From positions 1 through 64,000 of the forward strand of contig WGNH01000007.1 in NCBI GenBank assembly GCA_016124665.1: a DNA stretch of 64,000 nucleotides. The letters run 5' to 3'. The stretch comes from Alphaproteobacteria bacterium (GTDB taxonomy: Bacteria; Pseudomonadota; Alphaproteobacteria; Caulobacterales; Maricaulaceae). Positions 47,245-55,901 of the stretch are shown here, in pieces. Within the stretch, counting starts at the first letter, position 1, and the number at the start of each line of letters is the position of its first letter. The notes under the pieces were generated by a model that did no database searches, was not told the origin of the DNA, and saw only the letters and a program-made list of their open reading frames with translations. The translations under genes and the position numbers were made by a program.

Positions 47245-48156
47245 TCAGTTATCCCCGGCCCGGTGCAGGCGGCGCACGGCATTGGCGACCACATCCGGTG
47301 CCGTATGATGCAGCATATGGCCCCAGTCCTCGCGGACAATCAGCTCGGCATCCGGCAGGCTCGCCGCGACCGGAACCGAATGGCGGCTTGTGAACACCAC
47401 CTGATCGGCTTCGCCGGCCAGAAAAACCACCGGGAGGCTCACGCCGGCGTAAAGCGCTTCCTGCCGCGCGAGATGGTCATTCACCTGTGCCATGTCTTCG
47501 GCATTGGCCTTGAAGATGTCCGCGCGGAAGAGACGGTTGACCTGCACGGCTTCGGCATAACCGTCCGGCACCGGTTGCGGATGGAAGGTGTCTTCCAGAC
47601 CCGCATCAATCCGCCGTGGCCCCACCAGTGGAATGATCAGGCGGGTGATAACCGGACCGATACCGAAAAGCCGCGAGGCGCGATTATACCAGGCCGCATC
47701 GCCGACACCGGAATGCAGAGGGGCGCCGATCAGCACGACGCCCGACAAGACCTCGCCATGATCAATCGCCATGCGCATGGTGATCGCCCCGCCCCAGGAA
47801 TGGCCGATGACGACGGGGCGCTCCATGTCCAGCCGCGCGGCCAGTTCGGCGAGCAGCGCCGCTTCCCGCTCCGGCGTCCAGCGCCCGTCCGGCCGCTCGC
47901 TCCAGCCAAGCCCGGGACGGTCGACATAAACGGCACGGAATCCGTCCAGGTGGCCGCCAAGCGCCAGCCGCATGTCCTCGGCATTGGAGGACGCGCCATG
48001 CAGGATCAGCACGGCCGGGCCGGTGCCCTCCTCGACATAGCGGATACGGGCATTGTCGATCTCGATGAAGTGTCCGGCAGGAGGCATATCGTCAGCCAGG
48101 GCTAGAGGAGTAAACAGCAGGCACAGGGCCAGAAAAAGGGACGCGCGGAAAATCAA
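47245..48156 (-). CDS. Secreted alpha/beta hydrolase
   Basis: A 303-residue hydrolase with an N-terminal signal peptide (MIFRASLFLALCLLFTPLALA). The fold shows VLILHGASSNAEDM, VDRPGLGWSERP, nucleophile elbow GHSWGG and a late DWGHMLHH. It is of the epoxide hydrolase/haloalkane dehalogenase-like branch. Four-base ATGA overlap with the upstream TPR gene indicates coupled translation. Confidence 0.87.
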   Translation of the reverse strand: MIFRASLFLALCLLFTPLALADDMPPAGHFIEIDNARIRYVEEGTGPAVLILHGASSNAEDMRLALGGHLDGFRAVYVDRPGLGWSERPDGRWTPEREAALLAELAARLDMERPVVIGHSWGGAITMRMAIDHGEVLSGVVLIGAPLHSGVGDAAWYNRASRLFGIGPVITRLIIPLVGPRRIDAGLEDTFHPQPVPDGYAEAVQVNRLFRADIFKANAEDMAQVNDHLARQEALYAGVSLPVVFLAGEADQVVFTSRHSVPVAASLPDAELIVREDWGHMLHHTAPDVVANAVRRLHRAGDN

Positions 48157-48683
48157 AGCGACCGGCCCGTCAATTGAGCGCGCATGCGGGCCGCACCGCG
48201 CCCGGCAAGCTCATAGGCAGGATAGATGGTCAGCGCTTCCTGATAGGCTTCCAGCGCCGCTTCCGGCCGCTCGGCCGCTTCCAGCGTCGAGCCCAGAAGA
48301 TAATAGGCATCAAAACGGCGCGGCTCCAGCGCCAGCGTCCGGTTCAGGGCTTCCAGCGCGTAAGTGTAATCCTGCTGTTCGAAAGCCACCTGCGCGGCCC
48401 GCAACCAGCCTTCGGCATAATCGGGTTCCAGCCGGGTGACATGATCGAACATGCGCGCGGCAATATCGGCATTATCGGCCGCCATGGCGGTTTCCCCGCG
48501 ATCCATCAGAAGATCGATCGTGTCGCTGCCGGAGGTCGCCCACAGCGCAAGAATCTCGTCCACCAGCGGCGCAGCCTCTTCCGGTGTGGCGGTTTGCAGA
48601 TGGTCCAGCCTTTCGGTCAGACGTTCCTGCGGCGTCTGGAAGGGCAGGGCCTGGAGGAGAAGGGCAAGGATCAGGGTTTTCAT
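48153..48683 (-). CDS. TPR repeat protein (exported)
   Basis: A 176-residue protein with an N-terminal hydrophobic signal (MKTLILALLLQALPFQ) and at least three tetratricopeptide repeats (ADIAARMFDHVTRLEPDYAEGW, YTYALEALNRTLALEPRRFDAYYLLG, PEAALEAYQEALTIYPAY). It probably scaffolds a periplasmic complex. I chose ATG 48681-48683. It overlaps the next gene, a secreted hydrolase, by four bases. Confidence 0.87.
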   Translation of the reverse strand: MKTLILALLLQALPFQTPQERLTERLDHLQTATPEEAAPLVDEILALWATSGSDTIDLLMDRGETAMAADNADIAARMFDHVTRLEPDYAEGWLRAAQVAFEQQDYTYALEALNRTLALEPRRFDAYYLLGSTLEAAERPEAALEAYQEALTIYPAYELAGRGAARMRAQLTGRSL

Positions 48684-48777
48684 GGCGGCAGAAGATAAGC
48701 GGCTTTGCGCCAAGGTCCAGCCGCGCACGCCGTGTCTGACGGAAGTTTAACGCGGGCGGCGTGATGCGGGCGGAATC

Positions 48778-48803
48778 AAAAACGCCCCGGCAAGACCGGG
48801 GCG
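48778..48803 (-). terminator. Rho-independent terminator after rpmJ
   Basis: On the minus strand, an 8-bp stem CGCCCCGG/CCGGGGCG (48796-48803 with 48783-48790) around a 5-base loop, followed by five Ts (48782-48778). It lies 27 bases beyond the rpmJ stop. Confidence 0.9.
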
Positions 48804-48830
48804 CATCGCAGTTCAATGTCAGCAGCCGGA

Positions 48831-48956
48831 CTAACCAGCGCGGGCCTTGAAACGCGGGTCTTTCTTGTTGATCACGAAGACACGGCCGCGGCGGCGCACC
48901 ACCTGGCAGGCGGCGTGGCGGTTTTTCAGCGATTTGATCGAGCTGCGCACTTTCAT
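48831..48956 (-). CDS. rpmJ: 50S ribosomal protein L36
   Basis: A 41-residue ribosomal protein ([14 protein letters not shown], then a [23 protein letters not shown] tail). It is the longer alphaproteobacterial form that has lost most of the zinc-ribbon cysteines: only C17 remains, so it is zinc-independent. The ATG is at 48954-48956 and the stop TAG at 48831-48833, followed by a terminator, so it is a single-gene transcript. Confidence 0.97.
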   Translation of the reverse strand: MKVRSSIKSLKNRHAACQVVRRRGRVFVINKKDPRFKARAG

Positions 48957-49120
48957 CGGACCGGCCCCGTGTATTCAATAAAAACCCGGCGCAAGCCGCC
49001 GGAGAGGCGCGGTATCTACGGGGCAGGCGAGGGAATGTCAACCGGAGGCTTCGGCAAAAATCAGCGCCTTACAAACCCGTTAGTTGCCCTTGCCATCAAC
49101 CGCCCCTAGCTTCCCGCGCC

Positions 49121-49855
49121 ATGCGTATGATCACAGCTCTTCTGATCGGACTGGCCGCTTCTGTCGAGGCGGCAGCTCAGGACATGATCGAGGTCGATCT
49201 CGAGCTCGTGCTCGCGGTCGATATTTCCTATTCCGTGGATGAGGACGAGGCCCGGCGCCAGCGCGAGGGCTATGTCGCCGCACTGGCCCATCCCGATGTC
49301 ATTTCCGCAATCGAGGGCGGTCCGCTGGGCCGGATTGCCGTGACCTATGTCGAATGGGCCGATTCGCGTTTCCAGCGCGCCGCTGCCGACTGGACCGTGA
49401 TCGGCTCGGAAGACGATGCACTGAATTTCGCTGCCATTGTGGCGGCAGCCCCGCTGGAGCGCGGTCATTATACCGCCATCGGCGCCGCGATCGCGGATTC
49501 GGTGCGCCGCATCGAAACCAATCAGTATCAGGGCTATCGCCGTCTGATCGATATTTCCGGCGACGGGCCGCAGAACCAGGGCATGGACCTCGATGAAGCC
49601 CGCGCCATGGCGGACGAGGCCCGCATCATCGTCAATGGCTTGCCGGTTATCTCTGATCAGCCGGGCCGCTGGGTGCGCCCGGTCGAGGTCAATCTGGACG
49701 CCTATTTCCGGGAGAATGTGGTCACCGGGCCGGGGGCCTTTGTCCTGCCCGCCCGCACCGCGGACGAGTTCCGCACCGCCATCCTTCGCAAGATGACACT
49801 GGAAATCGCCGGTGCCGCGCCCATGCCCTCCGAACTGGTTGGTGCCGCACCGTGA
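49121..49855 (+). CDS. DUF1194 VWA domain protein
   Basis: A 244-residue exported protein: signal peptide (MRMITALLIGLAASVEAAAQ), then a von Willebrand factor A-type domain with the MIDAS start VLAVDISYSVD (DxSxS) and ISGDGPQNQG. DUF1194 proteins are common in alphaproteobacteria and their function is not known. It is followed by a paralogue whose GTG start overlaps its TGA stop (GTGA). Confidence 0.88.
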   Translation: MRMITALLIGLAASVEAAAQDMIEVDLELVLAVDISYSVDEDEARRQREGYVAALAHPDVISAIEGGPLGRIAVTYVEWADSRFQRAAADWTVIGSEDDALNFAAIVAAAPLERGHYTAIGAAIADSVRRIETNQYQGYRRLIDISGDGPQNQGMDLDEARAMADEARIIVNGLPVISDQPGRWVRPVEVNLDAYFRENVVTGPGAFVLPARTADEFRTAILRKMTLEIAGAAPMPSELVGAAP

Positions 49856-50649
49856 GGTGCCTCGCCGTCCTCGTATTTGCGTGCCTGTTGGCGATGCCGC
49901 CGGCTTTTGCGCAGCATTTTGCGGACCCGTCTGTCTATGCCGGCGATGACCTCATGACCCGCGAGCGTCAATATACACAGGATGGCCGCCTGATCGTCGA
50001 TCTCGAACTGGTCTTCGCTGTCGATGTTTCAGCCTCGATTGACGAGATGGAAGCGCTGCAACAGAGGCGCGGGCATGTGCAGGCGCTGGCCGATCCCGAC
50101 GTCATTTCGTCAATCCAGGCCGGGGGGCATGGCCGGATTGCGGTCCTGTATCTGGAATGGGCCGATGCCGATTTCCAGCGTGTGGTCGCGCCCTGGACGG
50201 TGATCGAGACAGAGGCCGATGCGCTTGCTTTCGCCGCGATTCTGGCGGAGGCCGATTTTGTGTCCGGGCGGCGGACGGCCATCGGGGCCGCCGTGTCCAA
50301 TTCGGTTCAGCTCATTGAATCCAACCCCTATCACGGCATCCGCCGGGTGATCGATCTGTCCGGTGACGGGCCGCAGAATGCCGGCCCCAGCCTTCCCGAT
50401 GCCCGGGCCGCGGCAGAAGCGGCTGAAATCACCATTAATGGCATCTCCATGCAGAGCGAGCGGCAGCATCCTTTCCGCCCGCCTGTCAATATTGATGTGG
50501 CGCGCTATTTCGAGAACCATGTCATAGCGGGGCCACGATCCTTCGTGCTTCCCAGCCGGACCCATGAAGATTTCGTGGAAGCTTTGCGCAGAAAGCTTAT
50601 CATTGAGATTGCCGGACTGTTTCCGGAAGAAATGACGGATAAGGGATGA
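49852..50649 (+). CDS. DUF1194 VWA domain protein, paralogue
   Basis: A 265-residue exported protein with signal peptide (MRCLAVLVFACLLAMPPAFA, GTG start) and the same VWA fold: VFAVDVSASID (DxSxS) and LSGDGPQNAG. It is clearly a tandem duplicate of its upstream neighbour, with an extra 25-residue N-terminal insert. It overlaps both neighbours by four bases (GTGA, ATGA), so the three genes are translationally coupled. Confidence 0.88.
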   Translation: MRCLAVLVFACLLAMPPAFAQHFADPSVYAGDDLMTRERQYTQDGRLIVDLELVFAVDVSASIDEMEALQQRRGHVQALADPDVISSIQAGGHGRIAVLYLEWADADFQRVVAPWTVIETEADALAFAAILAEADFVSGRRTAIGAAVSNSVQLIESNPYHGIRRVIDLSGDGPQNAGPSLPDARAAAEAAEITINGISMQSERQHPFRPPVNIDVARYFENHVIAGPRSFVLPSRTHEDFVEALRRKLIIEIAGLFPEEMTDKG

Positions 50650-51863
50650 CACGGTTTATCATACTGATATGGCTTGCGGTCTGGCCGTTTGCGGCACACG
50701 CGCAGGACGGGAGTTTTTCAGACTGGCTGGCCGATTTCCGGCCCAGGCTGGAGGCCAGCGGTGCCAGTGCCGCAACGGTATCGGCCATGCTCGACGGTCT
50801 TGAACCCGATCTGACGGCGATCGAGCGCGACCGGACCCAGCCGGAATTTGTCCGCCCCTTGTGGGAATATCTCGATATTGCGGCCTCTGATCTGCGCGTC
50901 CGCAACGGTGCCGATGAAATTGCCGGCCGCCGCGCCATGCTCACCAGCATCGAGAACCGGTTTGGCGTGGATTACGAGATTCTTGTCGCGGTGTGGGGGC
51001 TGGAAAGCTCCTATGGTGCCATCCAGGGCGACCGCGATGTGGTCCGGTCCCTGGCGACGCTGGCCTGGGAAGGCCGCCGCCGGTCCTGGGCCGAGGCCCA
51101 GCTGATTGCCGTGTCCCGGATGATTGATCGCGGGCTGGCCCGCCGCGACGAGCTCTATGGTTCATGGGCCGGGGCGATGGGGCAGACCCAGTTCATCCCC
51201 GAAACCTATCTGGCCCGCGGCGCGGACTATGACGGCGATGGTCATATCGACATCTGGAACAATGTCGGCGACGCGCTTTCCTCGTCGGCCAATCTGCTGA
51301 GCGAGGCGGGTTGGACACGCAATGCGCCGGTCATAATCGAAGTGGTCCTGCCGGACGGTTTCGATCTGACCAGCTGGGATCCGGGCGCGTCACGCATGAC
51401 CGCGGAATGGTCGATGCGCGGCGTCACCCGCGCCGATGGCGGGAGCTGGACAGCCGATACGCTGATGTATGCCTCCCGCCTGAACCTGCCGGCGGGTCTC
51501 AGAGGGCCGGCCTTCCTCACCTTCCCCAATTTCCGTGCCCTGATGCGGTACAATAATTCCACCTCCTACGGCATAGGTGTCTGGCTGCTGTCACAGCGCT
51601 TCAACGGCGATTTCAGCATTCGTGGCGAGTGGCCGGAAAATGATCCACCGATCACACGGTCCCAGACTTTGGCCTTGCAGGAAGGGCTGGCGGCACTCGG
51701 CTATGATCCGGGCACGCCGGACGGCATGTTCGGCCCCAATACACGCCGCGCCCTGATGGGCTTCCAGCGCGATCATGGCTATCCCGTCGACGGCTATGCC
51801 GGGCGCATCATGTATGACCAGGTCGTCGCCACGCTGGCGGCTTCTGGTCCGTCAACTGACTGA
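50646..51863 (+). CDS. Lytic murein transglycosylase (MltB-type) with PG-binding domain
   Basis: A 405-residue periplasmic enzyme: signal peptide (MTRFIILIWLAVWPFAAHAQ), SLT_2/MltB-type catalytic domain with the glutamate E120 in WGLESSYG, AGAMGQTQFIPETYL, and a C-terminal peptidoglycan_binding_1 domain (LQEGLAALGYDPGTPDGMFGPNTRRALMGFQRDHGYPVDGYAG). It cleaves glycan strands of peptidoglycan with formation of anhydro-muropeptides. Coupled by ATGA to the upstream VWA gene. Confidence 0.92.
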   Translation: MTRFIILIWLAVWPFAAHAQDGSFSDWLADFRPRLEASGASAATVSAMLDGLEPDLTAIERDRTQPEFVRPLWEYLDIAASDLRVRNGADEIAGRRAMLTSIENRFGVDYEILVAVWGLESSYGAIQGDRDVVRSLATLAWEGRRRSWAEAQLIAVSRMIDRGLARRDELYGSWAGAMGQTQFIPETYLARGADYDGDGHIDIWNNVGDALSSSANLLSEAGWTRNAPVIIEVVLPDGFDLTSWDPGASRMTAEWSMRGVTRADGGSWTADTLMYASRLNLPAGLRGPAFLTFPNFRALMRYNNSTSYGIGVWLLSQRFNGDFSIRGEWPENDPPITRSQTLALQEGLAALGYDPGTPDGMFGPNTRRALMGFQRDHGYPVDGYAGRIMYDQVVATLAASGPSTD

Positions 51864-51865
51864 CA

Positions 51866-52663
51866 ATGGCGTTTGATACCAAGCTGCTGGTTCCGCTGAT
51901 CTTTGCGGGATTCGCATTGCTGGAGATTGCCACGCGGCGGTTTTTCCAGAGCGGCAAGGGCAAGCCCCGGGATGTCTGGATCGAGGCCATCGGCACCCCG
52001 GTTTTCATCCTGATCACCGTGCCTGCCATTTTCTACGCCGCACCGGTGCTGATGGAGGCGGTCTTCCCGGGAAGCGCCAATGCCTGGGCGGGCCTGCCCT
52101 GGTGGGCGATGGTGCTGATCCTGCTGATCGGCGATGACATGACCCAGTACTGGTGGCATCGCGCTTCGCACGCTCACCCCTGGCTTTACAACCTGCACCG
52201 CGCCCATCATTCCGGCGAATATATGAGCATCCGCATCGTCTACAGAAATGCGATTGCCTATTACATTTTCATGCCCGGCCTGTGGATCGCCGCCATGCTC
52301 GTTCATCTCGGTTTCGGGCCGGTCTATGCGGTCTATCTGCTGATCAAGATGACGGTGATTTTCGGCGCGCATTCCTCGCTGCGCTGGGACGCGCCCCTCT
52401 ACAAGGTCAAATGGCTGTCGCCTGTGATGTGGGTGATCGAGCGCACCATCTCCACACCGGCCACCCATTTTGCCCATCATGGCATGCACAAGGATGACGG
52501 CGTCACCCACTACAAGGGCAATTACGGCAATCTGCTTTTCTTCTGGGATGTCCTGTTCGGCACGGCCCACATCACACGGCGCTTCCCGGAAAAATACGGC
52601 ATCGAGAATCTCGAGGACCGCAGCGCAGCGGGTGAGCTCGCCTGGCCCCTGATCCGGAAGTGA
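51866..52663 (+). CDS. Sterol desaturase/fatty acid hydroxylase family protein
   Basis: A 265-residue membrane protein with about five hydrophobic helices and histidine clusters WWHRASHAH, HRAHHS and THFAHHGMHK typical of the fatty acid hydroxylase superfamily. The substrate is unknown. It starts 2 bases after the transglycosylase stop, so it belongs to the same transcription unit. The convergent MFS gene ends 4 bases away. Confidence 0.87.
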   Translation: MAFDTKLLVPLIFAGFALLEIATRRFFQSGKGKPRDVWIEAIGTPVFILITVPAIFYAAPVLMEAVFPGSANAWAGLPWWAMVLILLIGDDMTQYWWHRASHAHPWLYNLHRAHHSGEYMSIRIVYRNAIAYYIFMPGLWIAAMLVHLGFGPVYAVYLLIKMTVIFGAHSSLRWDAPLYKVKWLSPVMWVIERTISTPATHFAHHGMHKDDGVTHYKGNYGNLLFFWDVLFGTAHITRRFPEKYGIENLEDRSAAGELAWPLIRK

Positions 52664-52667
52664 TTTT

Positions 52668-53954
52668 CTAGATCGGTCCGCGCGGTTCCGGAACGGGTTT
52701 GGCAATCCGGGTGACCGAACGGATCTGCGGGTGCAGGAAAGCCAGAATGGCAGAGGCCGCAGCAATTCCGGCGCTGAGAATATAGGGCGTTTCCGGCCCG
52801 TAGGTCTGATACAGCCAGAGCCCGGCCACAGGTGCGATCAGAAAGCCGAGCCCGGCGGTCGCGGTGATCGTTCCGGCCGCGCGCCCCTGTTCTTCCGGCG
52901 CAACCGATATCGATGCGCCGCCGACAAAGCCCGACCGCGCCAGGCCGAAGGCGAAAGAGGTCAGCATATAGCCGAAAACGATCGACGCATAATTTGCGGC
53001 GAAGACCATCTCGATATTGGCCACGATCATCAGCGCAGCTCCGGTCGTCATCAGGGCGCGCGGGCTCGCCTTCAATGCCGGGATGACCACGAGCTGGGCA
53101 AATATGAGCGCGCCCGCCCCGGCCGTCAGGGCCACACCGGCCAGTTGCAGACCCTCGGCAGGTGTCAGATTCATCCGGTCCATGACATAGAAGCCGATGG
53201 CCTGCAGACTGATCGCCTGTACCAGCCATAATCCGCAGCCATAGGCAAAGAAGGGCGCAATCCGCCTGTCAAAGGCAAAGGCGAGCTGGGTAATCGGGTT
53301 GATCGGCCTTGATTGCTGACGCGGCGGCGTATTCTCCGGCAAAAGCAGGCGGACAAAAAAGGCCGCTGCGCCCACCAGAATGGCGACCGCCACCATGAAG
53401 GGCGCGATCCCGATCCGCTCCACAAAGGCTGCCGCCAGCGCCGGACCGACAATACCGCCGAGTCCGAAGGCCGCCGTCAGCCCGGCCAGGGCTTCGGTGC
53501 GTTCATCCGGCGAGGTGCGGTCGGCCACATAGGCCTGCGCTGCCGGATTGGTGGCCGAACCCAGCCCGCCAAACAGGGCCCGCGCCGCGGCCATGCCGAA
53601 AATGGCAATCAAAGGCGGCGCCCAGCCCATTTGTCCGGCCAGCGCCGCAGCGGCAAAAACCAGGGTCGAGACCGCAAAACTCGCGAGTCCGAAAATGATC
53701 AGCGGACGGCGGCCATAGCGGTCGGACAACGCCCCCCAGATCGGACTCATGATCAGGAATAAAAGCGCCGATATCGTATAGATCGCACCGATAAAGGCTT
53801 CCGCCACACCCAGATCGCGGGCCAGCGGCGGCAGAATGGCGAACAGCATGGAATTGCCGATTCCGGTCGCCATCAGGCACAGGAAAAGCAGGCGGAAGGA
53901 CCGCCGTCTTTCTTCAGGGCTCGACGGATTGGAAGGATCATAAACCGGAGGCAT
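52668..53954 (-). CDS. MFS transporter (TetA-like drug efflux family)
   Basis: A 428-residue inner-membrane protein with about twelve helices. The MFS motif A GALSDRYGRRP follows helix 2, and GFGLGGIVGPALAA-type (motif C) is seen as AAFGLGGIVGPALAAAF. It resembles TetA/multidrug proton antiporters. The export substrate is unknown. No local regulator is adjacent. Confidence 0.9.
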   Translation of the reverse strand: MPPVYDPSNPSSPEERRRSFRLLFLCLMATGIGNSMLFAILPPLARDLGVAEAFIGAIYTISALLFLIMSPIWGALSDRYGRRPLIIFGLASFAVSTLVFAAAALAGQMGWAPPLIAIFGMAAARALFGGLGSATNPAAQAYVADRTSPDERTEALAGLTAAFGLGGIVGPALAAAFVERIGIAPFMVAVAILVGAAAFFVRLLLPENTPPRQQSRPINPITQLAFAFDRRIAPFFAYGCGLWLVQAISLQAIGFYVMDRMNLTPAEGLQLAGVALTAGAGALIFAQLVVIPALKASPRALMTTGAALMIVANIEMVFAANYASIVFGYMLTSFAFGLARSGFVGGASISVAPEEQGRAAGTITATAGLGFLIAPVAGLWLYQTYGPETPYILSAGIAAASAILAFLHPQIRSVTRIAKPVPEPRGPI

Positions 53955-54180
53955 GCCGATCCATTAGGCCTGTTATTCAGAGCCGTAAAGCAAGCGGCCA
54001 TAAATTGCGGTTACGATGTATTTCAGGCCGCCCGCATGGCGCGCTCCGGCCGGTTTCCGTAAACCACCTCCTAATGCCGGTTACACCGGGTATTAAACTT
54101 AATGCGCCATATTGCGTCCCGAAACCGGACAGTCCCGCCAAAAGAGGACACCGGGAAAAACAACGGGTGGTGGACGCAAG

Positions 54181-55050
54181 ATGTTTCAGATCATTGGGAT
54201 AGTGGTCGTTGTGGCCATGGTGTTCGGCGGGTTTGCCCTGGCCGGCGGTCATTTCGACATCATCATAGCGGCAATGCCGTTCGAACTGATGATGATTGGC
54301 GGTGCGGCTGTCGGGGCCTTTCTCATCGGCAATTCCGGCAAGACGGTGATGAAAACCCTTGGCGATTTCGCCAAGATCATCGCCGGGCCGAAATGGAAGA
54401 CGCAGGATTACCGCGATCTGCTGGCTCTGCTCTTCCAGCTGACCAAGACCATGAAAACCAAGGGTGTGATTGCTCTGGAAGCGCATATCGAGAATCCGAA
54501 GGATTCGGCGATTTTCCAGAACTACCCCCGCATTCTGAAAGATCACTTCGCGACCGATTTCATCTGCGACACACTGCGGATGATGACCATGAATCTGGAA
54601 GACCCGCATCAGGTCGAGGATGCCATGGAAGCCCAGCTGGAAAAGCATCACCATGAAGTGGCCGGCCCGGCCCACGCCATGCAGAACATGGCGGATGCCC
54701 TTCCGGCCCTGGGAATTGTCGCCGCGGTGCTGGGCATCATCAAGACCATGGGCGCGATCAACTCCCCGCCCGAGGTTCTGGGCGCCAAGATCGGTTCAGC
54801 CCTGGTTGGTACCTTTCTGGGCGTGTTCCTCGCCTATGGATTTGTCGGCCCGATGGCCGCGCGTCTGAAGGAAGTCTATGACGAAGAGCATACCTTCTAC
54901 GTGATCATCCAGGCGGTTCTGGTCGCTCATCTTCACGGCAATGCCGCCCAGATCTCGGTCGAGATCGGCCGCGGCAGCGTCCCGAGCTCTGCGCAGCCGA
55001 CCTTCATGGAGCTGGAAGAAGCGCTGGGGAATATCCAGACCGAAGCGTGA
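54181..55050 (+). CDS. motA: Flagellar motor stator protein MotA
   Basis: A 289-residue membrane protein with four helices (residues 1-30, about 35-55, about 170-190, about 200-225) and the large cytoplasmic loop with the conserved charged stretch that faces the rotor. The proline pattern in the last two helices (PALGIVAAVLGII and GTFLGVFLAYGFVGPMAARL) fits the proton path. MotB is not adjacent, as in Caulobacter, where motA and motB are unlinked. A 226-base spacer separates it from the divergent MFS gene. Confidence 0.93.
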   Translation: MFQIIGIVVVVAMVFGGFALAGGHFDIIIAAMPFELMMIGGAAVGAFLIGNSGKTVMKTLGDFAKIIAGPKWKTQDYRDLLALLFQLTKTMKTKGVIALEAHIENPKDSAIFQNYPRILKDHFATDFICDTLRMMTMNLEDPHQVEDAMEAQLEKHHHEVAGPAHAMQNMADALPALGIVAAVLGIIKTMGAINSPPEVLGAKIGSALVGTFLGVFLAYGFVGPMAARLKEVYDEEHTFYVIIQAVLVAHLHGNAAQISVEIGRGSVPSSAQPTFMELEEALGNIQTEA

Positions 55051-55123
55051 TAAATGGAAAGCTGACGCTACAGGCGTCCTTTGATAGACTCCCTTGTCCC
55101 GGCGTGGATGAGGGAGTTTTCTT

Positions 55124-55324
55124 TTGGGCATCGAGATAGCCGGACCCTTGGGTCTGCTGATTCTGGTTTTCGATATCTATGCGATCCTGAATGTCGCGCG
55201 CTCGGCGGCATCGTCTCTGGTGCGGGTCATCTGGATTGCCCTGATCCTGATCGCCCCGATCATCGGTTTCCTCCTGTGGCTGTTTCTGGGGCCGCGGGAG
55301 GAACGCAGCCTTTTCCGGCGCTGA
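55124..55324 (+). CDS. PLDc_N domain small membrane protein
   Basis: A 66-residue protein with two hydrophobic helices and the motif ARSAASSLVRVIWIALILIAPIIGFLLWLFLG, matching the phospholipase D nuclease N-terminal (PLDc_N) domain without any catalytic part. Starts at TTG 55124 with GAGGGAG at normal spacing. Function unknown. Confidence 0.75.
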   Translation: MGIEIAGPLGLLILVFDIYAILNVARSAASSLVRVIWIALILIAPIIGFLLWLFLGPREERSLFRR

Positions 55325-55346
55325 GACCGCGCTATAAGCGCATCCC

Positions 55347-55901
55347 ATGAAAATCCGTGACGCAGACATTCTCATCATTCCCGGGCTCGGCAATGCCTCA
55401 CCCCTGCACTGGCAGAGCCGCTGGCAGGCCAAGATGGCCACCGCCCGACGCGTCGAGCAGGACAATTGGCGGCATCCGGTCCGTTCTGACTGGTCCGCAC
55501 GCCTGAACGCGGACATCCGCGCCGCGTCCAGGCCCGTCATCCTGATCGCCCATTCCGTTGGCGTTTTGACCGTGGCCCATGCAGCCCGGGATTGGGAGGC
55601 CGGCAGGGTGGCGGGCGCTTTCCTGGTCGGGCCATCCGATTGGGAGCGCCCGGACATGGAACAGAGATTTCCCGGGCACGGCTTTGCGCCCGTGCCGCGT
55701 GAACCGCTTGGCTGTCCGGCCCTTGTGCTGGCCAGCTCCAATGATCCGGCCTGCGATGTCACAACGGCAGAGCGCTGGGCGCTCGGCTGGCAGGCGCGGT
55801 TTGCGGTGGCCGGAGATGCCGGTCATTTTGACGAATCCGACGGCTTCGGACCGTGGCCGGAAGGCCTCATGGCCTTTGCCCAGTTTGCGAAAGCCCTGTG
55901 A
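55347..55901 (+). CDS. RBBP9/YdeN family alpha/beta hydrolase
   Basis: A 184-residue small serine hydrolase: ILIIPGLGNASPLHWQSRW at the N-terminus, nucleophile elbow AHSVGVL, ASSNDPACD (catalytic aspartate region) and a late AGDAGHFDESDGFG histidine. This matches the RBBP9/YdeN family, whose bacterial role is unclear. Its TGA stop overlaps the GTG start of mnmC (GTGA). Confidence 0.88.
   Translation: MKIRDADILIIPGLGNASPLHWQSRWQAKMATARRVEQDNWRHPVRSDWSARLNADIRAASRPVILIAHSVGVLTVAHAARDWEAGRVAGAFLVGPSDWERPDMEQRFPGHGFAPVPREPLGCPALVLASSNDPACDVTTAERWALGWQARFAVAGDAGHFDESDGFGPWPEGLMAFAQFAKAL

Noticed and set aside
54085-54110. TTAA-type sites upstream of motA as CtrA boxes
   Set aside because: TTAA copies are close together but not in the TTAA-N7-TTAA spacing expected for CtrA.
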